A DNA stretch of 64,000 nucleotides from Ecdyonurus torrentis (lineage: Eukaryota > Arthropoda > Insecta > Ephemeroptera > Heptageniidae): contig OX439128.1 in assembly GCA_949318235.1 (NCBI GenBank), forward strand, positions 41,675,583 to 41,739,582. Direction: 5' to 3'. Shown here piece after piece: positions 37,415 through 51,085 of the stretch (positions within the stretch are counted from its first letter, which is position 1; every line of letters starts with the position of its first letter). Below the pieces are notes generated by a model. It was not told where the DNA came from, did not search any database, and saw only the letters and a program-made list of their open reading frames with translations. The position numbers and the translations under genes are program-made.

Positions 37415-39332
37415 ACGTCAAATTTGATTATCTATAATAAGCCAGATAATTGTCACCATTTAATTTTTATAATACTAATTTAAGGTATAATTACCCCTAT
37501 ATTTTTTATATATATAAGTTGTGGTTTAATTTTTGTTAAATTATTTAAAATTGTAAATTTTTCAAATAACTTTGAGCATATAATTAATGGATTGCAGTTT
37601 GTATCGTAGATTTTATTAAGAATTATTGTGATGTTTAAAATTACTTTGAATATATTAACTTTTTTTTTCTTACTTTTGGACATTTTATTATTGCAATGAT
37701 GCTAACAAGAGTATTTTACTTGTAAATTCGTTGTGTAGGAATTTTTATTGTAAATTTTTCTAGCGTATTTAAGGTGAAATTAAGTATGGTAATAAAATAG
37801 TATTTTTGATGACAGCTATGCATAGTGCTGACAAGTAAAGCTAATAAACTCATTTAGCTCGTCTCATTTCTAATGAGGGGCGTCGTTAAAACCAAACAAG
37901 TACACGTTTAGTTATATAGCCTCCACACGACGATCCTTTTAAAAATAGAGCAACTTTTTTTTTTCTTTTTTTGCATTCATAAAATATAAATATTTTTTAT
38001 CCACTGTGATTTTTATTCATTTCTATGTTTTAAAAATTATTAAAAAAAAAATATATATAATAAAATGAGGAATGAAAAATAAGATAAAATCTTTTTATTA
38101 GACATAAGGTCAAATTAAAAATAAATAATGTAATAAATTTTATTATGTAAAAAAAAAAAAAAAAAAAAGTCTTGCTTTTTATAAAACCACTTGTCATATA
38201 GTAAAAAATACTTCGGCAGGGGTTTTTTTGTATGGAATATTTTTATATATTTTTTTTCTGTTTAGAGTGATAGTAATTGATTTTTAAACGTTGGTTATAT
38301 GCATATGGCGTTTTGATTTAGTGCTGTTTGAAGTTAAAGGTAGAGCAACCTCCTTGGGTGAGTGTTTGTTTAAGGTGGGTTCCCCGCTGGGCCACATTCC
38401 TCCTCCCCTTCTTCTTCTTCTTCTTCTCCTCTGTGTACTGGTCCATAGCTGACGTAACGTCCAACTTTGCAGATTTCTGTCATTATTACCTTCAACCTTG
38501 TATAGTCTTACACGCGGATCAAATGACATCATTAACTTTAATTAACAAAGAAAAAAAATCTTTCAAACGAAAGTATGTTTATTTCCTTTTTAAAGATGTG
38601 AAATACAATTTTTCAATTGATGTTTTCATATTAGCTAAAAAAAAAAAAAAAAAAAATGAAAATTTTATGAACTATTAAAATTGTTTGATATGTAGTGAAA
38701 AATGTTCAAATTCAACTTATTTGTTTATTTAGCAGCAGGCAAAGTTCTACAAGCAATAACTACATTATAATTAAAACATGATGATAAAAAGAGGAGAAAT
38801 GTAAGAAAAAAACTCATACTTTTGTTAATAAAAATACGCATTAAGAGGGGTATAATAATTATATATTATGAACAAAGTGTGATTTACGCAAACCAAGTTT
38901 ACGTTAAAAAACGTAAATTTTGCTCATGCCAATTCTGTACGTATATAAATTGATATCGTGTATTTTCTGTTCAAATTTGTAAGATATCGAAATACTCTCC
39001 AGCTCCACCATGACGATGTATAAATAAAATCCTCGAAATTGGAAGTGTAACAATTTGTCGTAAAAACAATATTTATGGATTTGACATTTATAGATCTGAA
39101 TGTTTACCGCATAGTTTCTCAATATTATCAATCATAGACTATATGGAGCCATAAGTATAACAGTTTTTTTTTTTTTTTTTTTTTTTTTTAACGGGAGACA
39201 AAAATATTAGGAAAGGTTCAATAGATTTCTAGTACATCATCATTTTCTTTGTTATTTATAGTTTTGTAGTTTACCTGAGATGGAGTGTGTACTTTATAGA
39301 TAACTTTCGCTTTCCTTTGTTGTATGAAAAGT

Positions 39333-39421
39333 GCAAGTGCATTCAAGTGTCCCTCAAGTGGACAACACTGTTATTGTCACCGACGTCTCTTGATACTTAT
39401 ATAAATAACATGCCCACTTGA
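39333..39421. promoter_or_regulatory. Cluster of NK2-type homeodomain sites
   Basis: TCAAGTG at 39343 and 39354, a weaker GCAAGTG at 39333 and the reverse CACTTGA at 39415, within about 90 bp. TCAAGTG is the known core for NK-2 class factors (vnd, tinman, Nkx2). A Sox-like CCTTTGTT lies just upstream near 39315 and TTATTGTC near 39370. Confidence 0.4.
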
Positions 39422-39799
39422 CAAATACACTAAAAAGAAGTAAATTTACTCATAAAAATAATTTTTTTAGTACGTGAGAGTTTCTTCATATGATGAGTGA
39501 GAAGTATAATATGATTGTAAGAGGATATAGTAATGAATGAAAGATAAAGTGGTTTGACTTAAGCTAATGAAGAATTCGTGTCATTTTTTCCCCCTATATT
39601 GTGAATGTAACAAGAGGTGAAGCAGAAAAAAAATACATTTTTTAAATATAATTTGTTATACTGTATATCTGAGAGTCATTGAAAAACTGAAAGAAAAGAC
39701 GTGCTCGAAGCACTGAACTATGTTTATTTTGGTTGAAAGTGCGTGCAAAGTCAAATACCGTATAATCTGAATGAAATTCTCTGTTAAAAGTTTTACCTT

Positions 39800-39837
<38 letters not shown>

Positions 39838-40484
39838 AAGAAGGGTCAGTGGCTGATATTTCTTCAACAACTGCAAAACTTTTGCTTAAGTTTAAAATTG
39901 AAACAGTTGAGATATTTTTACTAAATATTTTGGGTTGCAACAAAATGAAACTAATTAATGATATTTTTGCGTCTAAAATTGAGCATTACAGCAAATAACT
40001 CTATACGTTTTTACTCTGATGATTGATTTTCGACTGTGATTTAAATTATTTAATAAAAAATTGCACAGATTAACATAAATTTCTTAGTATTTGATGGAGT
40101 AAAATTAAATACTAAATTAATTTATAAAAATTTAGTCGATATTTGGCTCACATATTTATACGGACCCCTCCCCTTAAAAAAACATATTTAATTGATTTAT
40201 TTACGTTAAACGTGTATCAGGTTTTGATTGTTTTTCGTTCCTTTTGTCTGTGGAATGTATAAAGAAATATACGATGTAGTTTTGATTTACCGTGCAGAGA
40301 GGGATATGAATCTCATTAAGTTTTGCATGAGTGAGCAATGTATATATCTGTAGACCGCCTGCAGGAACTCTATATAAAGATTACATTATGCATGTTTTAT
40401 CAGGAATTAATCAATGAGATCAGGTTTTGTTTTAATTGATTATTGTGCTCACCCTTGCTTGAAACAAAAAGAGAGATGAAAGAT

Positions 40485-40680
40485 TCGCCCCTGGGGTGAG
40501 GTGGCACAGCCAATTATCCTGATCCCTGCTGTGACCTAGGCCGCCTAGCCGGCGCTATGCTCCTCCGGGACGCCATACCCCGCTGCTGACTGCGCACGGC
40601 GCCATCTTGATACACCCACCTGCGTGCAAGGCCGGTCTTTCACACGGCATGACCTTTGCACTCCATTACATCACCGATAC
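40485..40680. other. GC-rich island in the giant intron
   Basis: About 200 bp with CpGs and few A/T runs, starting GATTCGCCCCTGGGGTGAGG and holding GCCGCCTAGCCGGCGC and TGCGCACGGCGCCATCTTG. No open frame is conserved-looking and no hairpin of miRNA type was found. Candidate conserved non-coding element or promoter. Confidence 0.5.
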
Positions 40681-40798
40681 ATTCTTCATTCTTAAGGGTT
40701 AAATATGATATGTGATTTTGACTCTATGGGTATACTATAGAATTCCAGAGTATATTATAGATCTTTGTATCCTGCATGTTTTAACTTTGAAGTAGATT

Positions 40799-40910
40799 TT
40801 TTTTTTTTTTTTTTTTTTTTTAGTAATTATGATTATAACTGACTGAGACTCGAACCCAGATCTTTTAGTCAGGAGGAATTCTTTTTAAAGTATTTTTTAC
40901 TGCTCTACTG
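40799..40910 (-). mobile_element. tRNA-like (SINE-like) fragment with poly(A)
   Basis: On the - strand: a box-A-like TAGAGCA (near 40901-40910), then a full T-arm CTGGGTTCGAGTCTCAG at 40843-40859 (five-pair stem, seven-base loop), then about 23 A. No anticodon stem can be built, so this is a relic or tRNA-derived SINE, not a working tRNA. Confidence 0.4.
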
Positions 40911-42611
40911 TATATTAACATGGGGAAACACGAAAATCTACTTATTTAAACCTTCCCGTGCAAAACAGGTGCTAAGTTAAAAAGTCGCAATAGTGATACT
41001 TCTTTAAAAATAATATGGACAAAAAAATAGTTAACATTGTCATTCATAGTATATAACACGACAATCAATTCTGAGTTAATATAATATAAAAATTTATAAA
41101 AAAAAAAAAAAAAATTGAATTTTTAATCAAAATTTACCATATCTAAATTACTGAGTCACTATTTTTTTTTATTATGAATTGCGTGATGTTTATTTAAATT
41201 AAACATATAATTTTGTAATTAAACCGATTATCAAAAAATAAACATTATAATTAAAATTCTACATTATCTTTGAAATCGCTTGTCATAAATTTGAAATATC
41301 CGGAGATAGAAAAAATGAGTTGGCAGTTTATGGCGTTACTACAGTGTGTTAATGAGATAGCCTTACATAAGATTAGTAATTAAAATGAAATAATATACTA
41401 TATTTATTTATGTTTATCAATTATGTGGAAAATAAAACTTACTTCCTTTACTTATTATTTTATTTAAATTCATTTTTTGACAGTTTTTTTTCTTTTTCTT
41501 TTCTTTTTAATTACAATAAGACCCTTAAAATATTAATAAAGAAAAATTATTTGTTTTGCATAATTTTTTAATTAATTAAAATTATAAATTATTTACATTT
41601 ATATGCAACCTTGAGCAATGCTTCTGAAGTTTGACCGGAAATTGAAAGAATTCTACATGACTCTAAAAAGATTTTTTTTTATATATATATAAATATATTT
41701 CAATGGATGGAGTGAGAAGACTTTGAGCTTTCTCAATACGAGCTGTTTTAAAATTCTCATTGATTAAATGAACAGAGATCTGTTAAAATTGTTTTTATGT
41801 CTTTTTAATAGAACTGCATTTTTTCATTAATTTTATAGCGTTTTAATGGATGTATTGATCAGAAAAAAATCTAACAAGAATTTTACGCAACGATGGGAAA
41901 TTTTATAGGCTTTCCAAAAAATAATGAATATAAATGAGAATTTACAAACGCATTTTTAATTTTTTTTTTTAATCATTACATTCTCACACAGGTATATAAA
42001 AAACAAAAAAGGGAATGATTATTTTCTCTCTCTCTCTCTCTCTCCATTGATATACTGTACATTAAAATTAAACTCTCAATTTATTTATTTTAACTAGGGT
42101 CAAGCTATTTGTCAGAGAAAATGACCATGACGTTTTATATAAGAACCACACACACTATATATATATTTACATCCAACTCACCTCACAGAAGTTAGTGTCA
42201 CGCCCCATATGTCATCTATCCATCACCCTCTTTTATATATAAGAACTCCTTTAGGCTAATATTTCATAAATAAAAACAACATAGTAAAATTAATTTATTA
42301 TAGTTTATCATTGATTTAGACACAAGTATAATTGTATACCTGAACCACAGCAGGCAATAATTGAAAAAACTACCGCTTAAATAGTCAAAACTAAAAATTT
42401 ATAATATTTGATGGCCTCTTTTACTTCTTTAACGCATTCGTATCATTATTTTTATTTTTTTCGTCTTTTTTTTTATTGCTCCTGCTGTTATATAGGTATA
42501 TTTCCCACGTATCTTACTCATAAAAAATGCTGGGTGTCAAGACATTTTTATTTTTTAGTATAATTGATGTATGGTTCCGGAAATATTGACGTAACTACCT
42601 ACTTAGGATTC

Positions 42612-42614
<3 letters not shown>

Positions 42615-42694
<80 letters not shown>
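42615..42694. repeat. (AT)n microsatellite
   Basis: About 40 AT units. Confidence 0.96.
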
Positions 42695-42699
<5 letters not shown>

Positions 42700-43049
42700 T
42701 ACAAAAAACGATGCATCTTGAATGAATTTCTATCTGTCTTATAGTTAACAAGGGTTTCTTCTATTGTTGAAAAAAAAATTGTATAAATACTATTATTAAC
42801 TAATTCTTTAACCCTATAAAAAAAATCACTGGAGTACCAATTAAACTACCTTTTTATAACAGCAAGAAGAAGAAGAAGAAGAAAAAAAAAGAGAACTGCG
42901 AAAATGTTTTAAAGCGTTGTTTTTATCTTTTAATATACATAAACCTTAAATGGGTAATTTATTTAACATTTCAAAACTAATGAATGTGATATGCAAATCA
43001 AGTAACTTTTTTTTTTGTTATCTTTCATTTATTTATAATGAGATTAGTC

Positions 43050-43054
<5 letters not shown>

Positions 43055-43094
<40 letters not shown>
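43055..43094. repeat. (AT)n microsatellite
   Basis: About 20 AT units. Confidence 0.95.
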
Positions 43095-43097
<3 letters not shown>

Positions 43098-43913
43098 GCA
43101 CTTTTAACTCCAAATTTTTATCATAGCTTTTATATATTATATTATACGATAAGTATGTAATGTGATTTTATATACTATAAAATATTCCATTTGAATCATA
43201 TTTATACAAAAACGAAATTTTGTTAACGAAATATTGATTTTTTTTAAAGGAACATTAATAATGATTTTAATATAAAGTATATTTACTATAAGACATTACT
43301 TATTTACATTAAAAAAAAGAGTTAATATTTGACATGAACTGCAAATAAATTAACTCATTAATGCTATAAACTGAGGTCTTATATATGAATGTTTTTATAT
43401 ATAGCGTGCGCTATAAGCTATACATATACATATATATATATAACGTAAATACGTATAACCAGCATGCCTGCATAAATTACTTGGTTCGTTTTTCATCGTA
43501 TCACAGTGTTAATGATATATCATGCAGCTTGGCCCATTGTTTGACGTAAGATAATCATCTTTGTTTATTCAACAACTATAAAAAGAAAAAGGTAAAAAAA
43601 AAAAAAAAAAATAGAATTTAAAAAAAAAATGTTATACCTTTACATATAAAAAAAGAAAAGTTTTAGTAAAATTTATGTTGTAATATATTTTATTTTTTAT
43701 TTATATAAAACGTGTGAATATTCCAACAGTTTTATATATCTTGAGTATGTTTGTGTGTGGTGATATAAAGTTGATGCAGGTGGAGTCATGGTGACCACAA
43801 AGTTGACACTTTTTTTTTTCTTCTTCATCTTTTTGTTTCCCACCTGCTGGAAATTTTAATACCTATGCATGAAGTTCTATGTTTGAAACGTAATACTTTA
43901 TTTATTTAAATAT

Positions 43914-43924
43914 AGAGAAAGAGA

Positions 43925-44004
<80 letters not shown>
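43914..44004. repeat. (GA)n microsatellite
   Basis: About 45 GA units, with AAAG interruptions on the left. Confidence 0.96.
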
Positions 44005-44007
<3 letters not shown>

Positions 44008-44210
44008 GAACTTATGGCTATACATACAGGCAACAAGGTACAATTGAAAATAAATTGTTTAGAAAATAAATTTGGTGTGCATACTGCTGTGAAATGAATT
44101 GAAAATGTGATAGAATTATTATTTTGTACATTTAAATTTTCTGGTTATTAATATTGTTTTTTTGTTATATAAACATATTTCTCGAGGTTTACACAGAATA
44201 ATAAACCTTG

Positions 44211-44324
<114 letters not shown>

Positions 44325-45404
44325 AAAATGAAAACAAGCTTTATTTAAGGTATACTACTATAACTAATAGTATTAGTGACATATAGTAAAAAGCAAAATT
44401 GTCATTGTTAATGTGTATTTTAAGAATAACATTGCTTATATAGCTATTTCCCACTTCACCATCTTCTCCAACTGCTATACTTGACTACTACTTCATTATT
44501 ACCGACTTGATCTTTTACTTACTATTATAGACGAGTACCTTCAAAATTTCTTTTATAAGCAAAAATGTATACAATAGTATTAAATAATTTTGGCTTCAAA
44601 TGAGCTATACAAAATGAGCTTAAAAATGTACATTTTTAATGTGTACTTTTTTCTGCTTTAATAACATTTCCGTGCAGTGCGAATAATATTAACCAATTTA
44701 GAATAAGCCAACTGTTTCGCGGAAAAAAAAGTCTCGCATCTGTTATGATCGAAGGCTCTAAATTACACCTGATATTATATTAATAAAATATTATACTTCA
44801 ACATTAAAGATATTTAAAAGTTTTAATTTTATATATATTTTATATCTCGATATATACACAATTGGACATAATTAATGGCTCTCTATAATATTAATGGTTA
44901 TGTTATCCTAGACATTAAATTATTTAAAAACAAAAAAATTAGACTATAAATTTTGTTTAAACAAATAATTTAACTTTTTTTATATATATTTAAAGTTTAT
45001 ATTTGTTTTAACCACAGGTTGCGAATTGTAACAAGAACAAGTTTTGAAATATTATGCATAAATCTTTTAATTAAACGATTTTAAAGATTGTAACACACAC
45101 AAAAAAAATGTTATGTTATAAATTTTATTTATTAAACTTTTTTTCTTTTCACTTGTGTAAAAATAGACTATGATGATATATTATTTTTTATATCAATTTA
45201 TATTTTGTATTATATAATATAATATAAAAAAATATGTAAACATATTTTCTTTTACAATAATATTATTCTATGAATAAGAAACTTTTATAGTCATAATTTA
45301 TAATATACGTAAAACGATGAGAGAGAGCATTATTATTATTATTTTTAATGTTTGTTATCTGTTGTATATTTGGCACGCCTATTTTTGTTGTAATTCTAGG
45401 TTTT

Positions 45405-45545
45405 GATGGTTAGCCCCCCCAGCAGTGATTATACGTTAGCGTGGTAATCAAGCACCCTGAGTGCCACTTTGATTCTCAATTCCACTTTATCAACATGGTC
45501 AGTACACGCCCCCCTGACCCCGCCCCCGCGACACACCAACTTGTC
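45405..45545. other. GC-richer non-coding island
   Basis: Contains AATCAAGCACCCTGAGTGCC followed by ACTTTGATT, in which AATCAA and TTGATT and GCAC and GTGC pair (small hairpin, 45447-45475), plus ACCCCGCCCCCGCGAC, a GC-box. CTTTGAT resembles a TCF/LEF site. Confidence 0.4.
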
Positions 45546-45963
45546 AACACTTTAAAATAATAATTCCTATATACATACACAAACCCACACACTCAAACAT
45601 TAATTTATGTATATAAAGTTTGTTTAAAGTTGTACTATTAAATATATATAAAAAAAAATATGTATGAAAAAAAATACTAGGTTAATAATCAATTTAAAAA
45701 TATTTTTTACATAATAAATTTCAACTTTTCTTCTTCACTTTTTTAAAAGTTATATATATATATAATTATAAAAATTATACATGTTCTGTGTATATATTGA
45801 TTATTTAAAAATAAAGTTTTTAATTATTATTTACATAATACAACTATGAATTTTTATTGCTGTCAAATAGTAATTTTAATATTATTGGCAATATCTATCA
45901 TCATCATAAAAATTACCAAATAGAAATTAACATTTTATTAAAATAAATAGTCTTTAGTTATAT

Positions 45964-45967
<4 letters not shown>

Positions 45968-46008
<41 letters not shown>
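45968..46008. repeat. Poly(A) tract
   Basis: About 41 A in a row. Confidence 0.95.
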
Positions 46009-46009
<1 letters not shown>

Positions 46010-46231
46010 GTTCATAAAAACAAATTTAATGTTTTAACTAGAAATTCGTAAAAAGGCGTTTGCGAGCGTATTAATTCAAATGATAGTTTTTGACCTTTTT
46101 GAATGAGTTTTTATAGAGAGAATTTTTTTATTTATCAGTTGACAAGTTTTTGAGAGAGCCATTTAAGTGACATAAACTGCGGTATTGATGGTTTTTACCG
46201 ACTTGAAAATCACAACACTGTTTTACGTTCT

Positions 46232-46292
<61 letters not shown>
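46232..46292. repeat. (GT)n/(AT)n compound microsatellite
   Basis: Short GT run passing into about 25 AT units. Confidence 0.95.
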
Positions 46293-46300
<8 letters not shown>

Positions 46301-47391
46301 ATATTCAGGTTTGAATTTCATGGGTGTGTTATAAGCTTGTTTTTTATACGACGTTTCCATGCGACAAACCGTGCGACAGACAACAGTAATAATTTCACTC
46401 TTGTCCATTAGTCCCATGATTGTAAAGATCGTAATTTTCAAAGTCTAAAATATTGAGACATGAAACATGTTCTTGAGCTAATAATTCAACTATACATCGA
46501 TAAAAAAATTAAATTATTATTTCATTTTTTTTTAAATATATATATTTGTAACAGAAAATTGTGAGTTTTTTTTTTTTTTTTTAATTATAAATAAAAAAAT
46601 TATAATTTAGGACTTTCCTTTATTAAAGTGACAAATTCATGTTATGTCACTATTTTATTATTATACTTAAGAAAATATTCCGTTATATTCTTTCTCATTA
46701 ACCATAATAAAAAGCAAAAAAATAAAATATGACTGTATACTTATATAATATATAGTATTGTCTTATTAAAATATAATAAAATAATCCTGAAAAGGTATCG
46801 TAACAAATTACATAATTGCAGTAAATTCTACTTGCAAAGATGCAATCGTTATGATTTTTTTTTTGTTTATTATATATAATACAGTAAGAAGAATATTATA
46901 ATATAATATATATATAAAACAATAGGAGAATAATTGGAACATATATTATTTTATTGTTTGGTATTTTTAATGAGTGTTATTGTGTTGTGTTGAGAGAATG
47001 CATGTGTTACATCGTGTTATATATTGTGCCAGCCAACCCTCACACACAGCAGACAATGGTATGCAAAGGTAATTTAATCAATTGGAAATACAAACAAAAG
47101 TTTGCTATTTTTTTTTTTATTGTATAACGTATATAAAAAATCGAGACAGAAGGAGGAAGTTTTGTTGACAAGAAGTAGCAGAGCTCAGAAATTTATTGCC
47201 TTGTTCTTTTACTTTAAATAATGGAGCCTATGAAAATATATAAAACTAACTTAAAAAGTATAATACAGTATAAAAAATAAAATTTGTTGTATTTATATAT
47301 AATAATATACAAAAGGAAGAAAAAAAAATAGTGGATTGAAGTTTAAAATACATAAATTGAACTAAAATGTTTAAAGAAAATTGAAATTACA

Positions 47392-47394
<3 letters not shown>

Positions 47395-47457
<63 letters not shown>

Positions 47458-47474
47458 TGCTGCTGCTGCTGCTG
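47395..47474. repeat. (CT)n followed by (CTG)n
   Basis: About 30 CT units run directly into seven CTG units (47455-47474). A second CTG run of five units lies at 58022-58036. Confidence 0.95.
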
Positions 47475-47594
47475 TTTCTTTTTTGATCAAACATTGTATA
47501 ATTCTAAAAAAGGGGAAGGGGAAACGTATCCTTAAAAAATCGTCTTTTCTACAGCTCTTTATTTTTATAAATTTTAATTCTGAATAATATGCGG

Positions 47595-47595
<1 letters not shown>

Positions 47596-47650
<55 letters not shown>
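47596..47650. repeat. (CT)n microsatellite
   Basis: About 27 CT units, 120 bp from the CT/CTG tract. Confidence 0.95.
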
Positions 47651-47652
<2 letters not shown>

Positions 47653-47754
47653 GTCGTCTCCTTCAAAAGTTTTTAAGTAAATTTAAAAAAAAAAACTGCT
47701 ATTAAAAAGTAAGAAACATGAATTTATTTTTATGTTCCCAATTCATACAATTAA

Positions 47755-47945
47755 TAAAGTAATTTTCATTGTAGTATACGACGACGACAAATTTTTATCT
47801 TCGTCACGTCGCGAGGAACAACGAAAAACTCTCAAGCGACCAAAGAGATGGAAATTTTGAGCGATAAGCTGAATGTTAAATAATCGGCGGCCGGTGGGAG
47901 CGATGGTGTAGTTTATTGCATGTCCAACCACTCAACACCTGCTTC
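47755..47945. other. GC-richer non-coding island
   Basis: Holds ACGACGACGACAAATTTTT, TCGTCACGTCGCGAGGAAC and GGCGGCCGGTGGGAGCGATG. A 62-codon - strand frame crosses it without a recognisable product. Confidence 0.4.
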
Positions 47946-48978
47946 CCAACAAAATAAATTCACATTATTTTACACACAAAAACATACTATAAATATTTTT
48001 TTTTTTTATTATTATTCTCAAACATAAACAGAAAAATAAGCTACTGTCTTTAATAGAATTCAATAATTTATTTAAAAAAATTGTCATTGTATTAAAATTG
48101 TATTGTATCTAATCACTGCTTTTCTGCGGAGAAAATATATAGGGTCAAAATAGTTGTATAGTATATACTATACATTACTATACTATACTATATATTATAG
48201 GAATTATTATCTATATAATATACGCATGCTATATTTGCACAGTATTAAGAACTGCTTATATTATAACTAGAAATTAATAAAATTTGGAGTGTATGTTTGC
48301 GTTGAATTAAAAAAACCTTTAGTTCAAGTTGAAAATAAAATTGAAAAAAATCTTGAATAGAGGAAAATAAATAACGCCATGAGGCAAATTTAATACTTGT
48401 TCCTAACTTGTTTGCATTAAAGTTATTCAAGATTTTATTTGAAAATAATAAAAATATACTACAATATTTTACTTCATAATATTTCTTATACAGTATAGAA
48501 AAAGTTAAAGCAATTTACTCTTTATTTAACTGTGTGTATTATACGCATCATATAGCATTACATTTTACATTTCGTCTTAGTTAATTACACCGCTGAGGTG
48601 AAGACAGCCAACTGGTTGAGTAGGAGGAGAATATTAAACTTATAGCAATGCATAGAAGTACCATAATTTTATATTTCAATTTATATTAATGTTACTCTTA
48701 AAAATTCATTCATGAAGTTCTTCAAAGTAAGAGTCAGTGTATACACAAACACGCTTGTTTGCATGTATGCATTTAACATTTAGATCAAACTGACATTTGA
48801 TTTGACGCAACCAAGATTGGGTATTTTATATAAAGCAAAGAACTATAATTATAAAAGAACGTAAAATATATATAATACGCGCGGTCAGCATGCTATTCTT
48901 GTTCTACTATATAGGATCTCGCATATTATACATATAATATTATATTATTTAGAGTGGTCGCAACTTTAAAACGATATT

Positions 48979-48981
<3 letters not shown>

Positions 48982-49020
<39 letters not shown>
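48982..49020. repeat. (CT)n microsatellite
   Basis: About 19 CT units. Confidence 0.95.
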
Positions 49021-49023
<3 letters not shown>

Positions 49024-50989
49024 GCAGTTAAAAGGTGCAGCAAAATGAGAGGGAGGATATTATATTATAAAATCTACCCCTTACGGCATGAAACCTCCTA
49101 AAACATACACGAGATCCATCAACTGACAGCAAAGCGTGCCAACCGTTAAACCCGATTGCTTTTGACACAATTACTCACTCATTTAACTTAACAACCTGCT
49201 ATATGTTATACCAGGTCTTATTATATATAATAGGAAAAAAAAACAATAATCATAATTATATATTATAATAAAAAATAATTATACGCAGGGACGTCTTCCC
49301 ATTTAACATACAATTATTATTTTTACTTTTTTTTTAAATTCATATTTCTTATGTAATCATATTTTAAACGCACGTATTAATAGTTAATAGCATATAAGCC
49401 GATTTAAACTAATTTTTTACTCTTTTAATGTATTGTTTCAAATTTTAGTCACAATTAGTTTCAATCAATTGAGCCTATTAGTGGAATTTTATTTGAATTT
49501 GTAAAAATTATTTATATTGTGGTTAGTTAACATGACTCATAGTTGACATGGTTTTATTTATAGGCAATAAAAATATGTTTTGATATAAAAAAAAACGTAA
49601 TTTAAAAATATTTCATGGAATGTGTTGTTTTTTTAGTGTAAAAATATCATGTCAATACAATTTTATTTCATATAATTAAACAAATAATTGGCTTTATTCA
49701 AATCACTTGTTGGGACTTACTTGTGAATGTGCTCTAAGAGTTGAATCAAATTTAAGTTGTTAAATTATTCCATCTTCAAAAATCCAAGAAAAATAAAAAT
49801 AAAGTATGTAATAATAAAATAAAAAGTTCCAATAATTGCTATAGTTCCATAATTTTGTTCCAACATTTTTCAATTTTAGGTGCAAACCGTCTAGTTCTGA
49901 CTTTTGATTTTCTTAAAATATGTATAAGTAGCTTAATGAAATATTAAAAAATTACACAGAAATTGTTAACTACAAAAAACTTTTTTTTTTTTTTTTTTTG
50001 ATCATGCGTGCGTTATTATTATTTTGTATATTATATCGAAAAGAGGGTTGGTACCTCACTATACTTGGAAAGGTTATTGAACGTATATAAAAAAATTAAT
50101 CATCATAAATATATAACATATATATATATATTTTTTTATTCTTAAATCAACAAAGTTGGAGTATCATATATCTTATCTTTATCATATAATATTATATTTA
50201 AATAACCTATAATTTTTATATAAAAATTAATCATGTTGATAATTAATTTTAATATTTATTAAATGTATTTAAAGTGAATAGATGAGAGAGAGAAAAAAAA
50301 TCTCTTGGTATATATTATACACACGAAGTTGAGAAAAATATATAGACGCAGAATGTTGGTGGTCCAGCAATTTTACGTCTGAAGACGTGTGATAAGCGCA
50401 CGGCGACTCCTTCAGGCGTTTTATTATATGTTTTTAGTGGTGAGTGAATAACTTTTTGGGTTGTTCTTTTCTAGCGCACCTGTCATAACTCATCTGGTTG
50501 AGGGGTAATTGTAGGCTTCAACTCTCTTTCTCTTCTCTCTTTCTTTCTCTCTCTCTCTTGTAGAACAGCAGAAGCACACGATAAGTGATTAGAATAATAA
50601 CACGCTATGAGGCAGCTCCATGTTAAGCCGTGTTTGTTTTTCAACCTCCTCTCGCCATCCTTCTTATTTATTTTTTATATAAATATATACTCTGTATAGC
50701 TATAAATTGATTTTACGCTAAAAAAAAAAAGAAGAAGAAGAAAATAACAATTTTTCATTTTTTATTTTTATATATAAATATATATTATGTATAATAATCG
50801 TGCTGTAGCTATTTACGTGAATTTCTTATCTCGTGTTAATGGGTGAATTGCTCATTGTTAGAGCATGTAATGGATATTAGTTTGTTTTTTTTCATGCACA
50901 CATTGCTAAATTTTAAAAAAAAGTAAAAATAAAAAATGAGATTTTGAGCTAAATACAAAATTACACAACCTATACTTCCCGTATCTTTT

Positions 50990-51085
50990 TTTGTTTTTGT
51001 TTTTGTTTGTTTGTTTGTTTGTTTTTTTTCTTTTTTTTTTTTTTTTTTTTTTTTGTTTTTTTTTTCTTCTTCTTCTTCTTCTTTT
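50990..51085. repeat. T-rich low-complexity tract with GTTT and CTT units
   Basis: Poly(T), (GTTT)n and (CTT)n in succession. The Lys-rich - strand frames are artefacts. Confidence 0.9.

Noticed and set aside
38284..38678. Frames with Arg-rich or Phe-rich tracts over a CTT repeat
   Set aside because: Low complexity; no splice-site or homology support.
40485..40680. A missing Nbea PH/BEACH exon in the GC island
   Set aside because: None of the frames gives LAYxEGLHGKW or later BEACH motifs.
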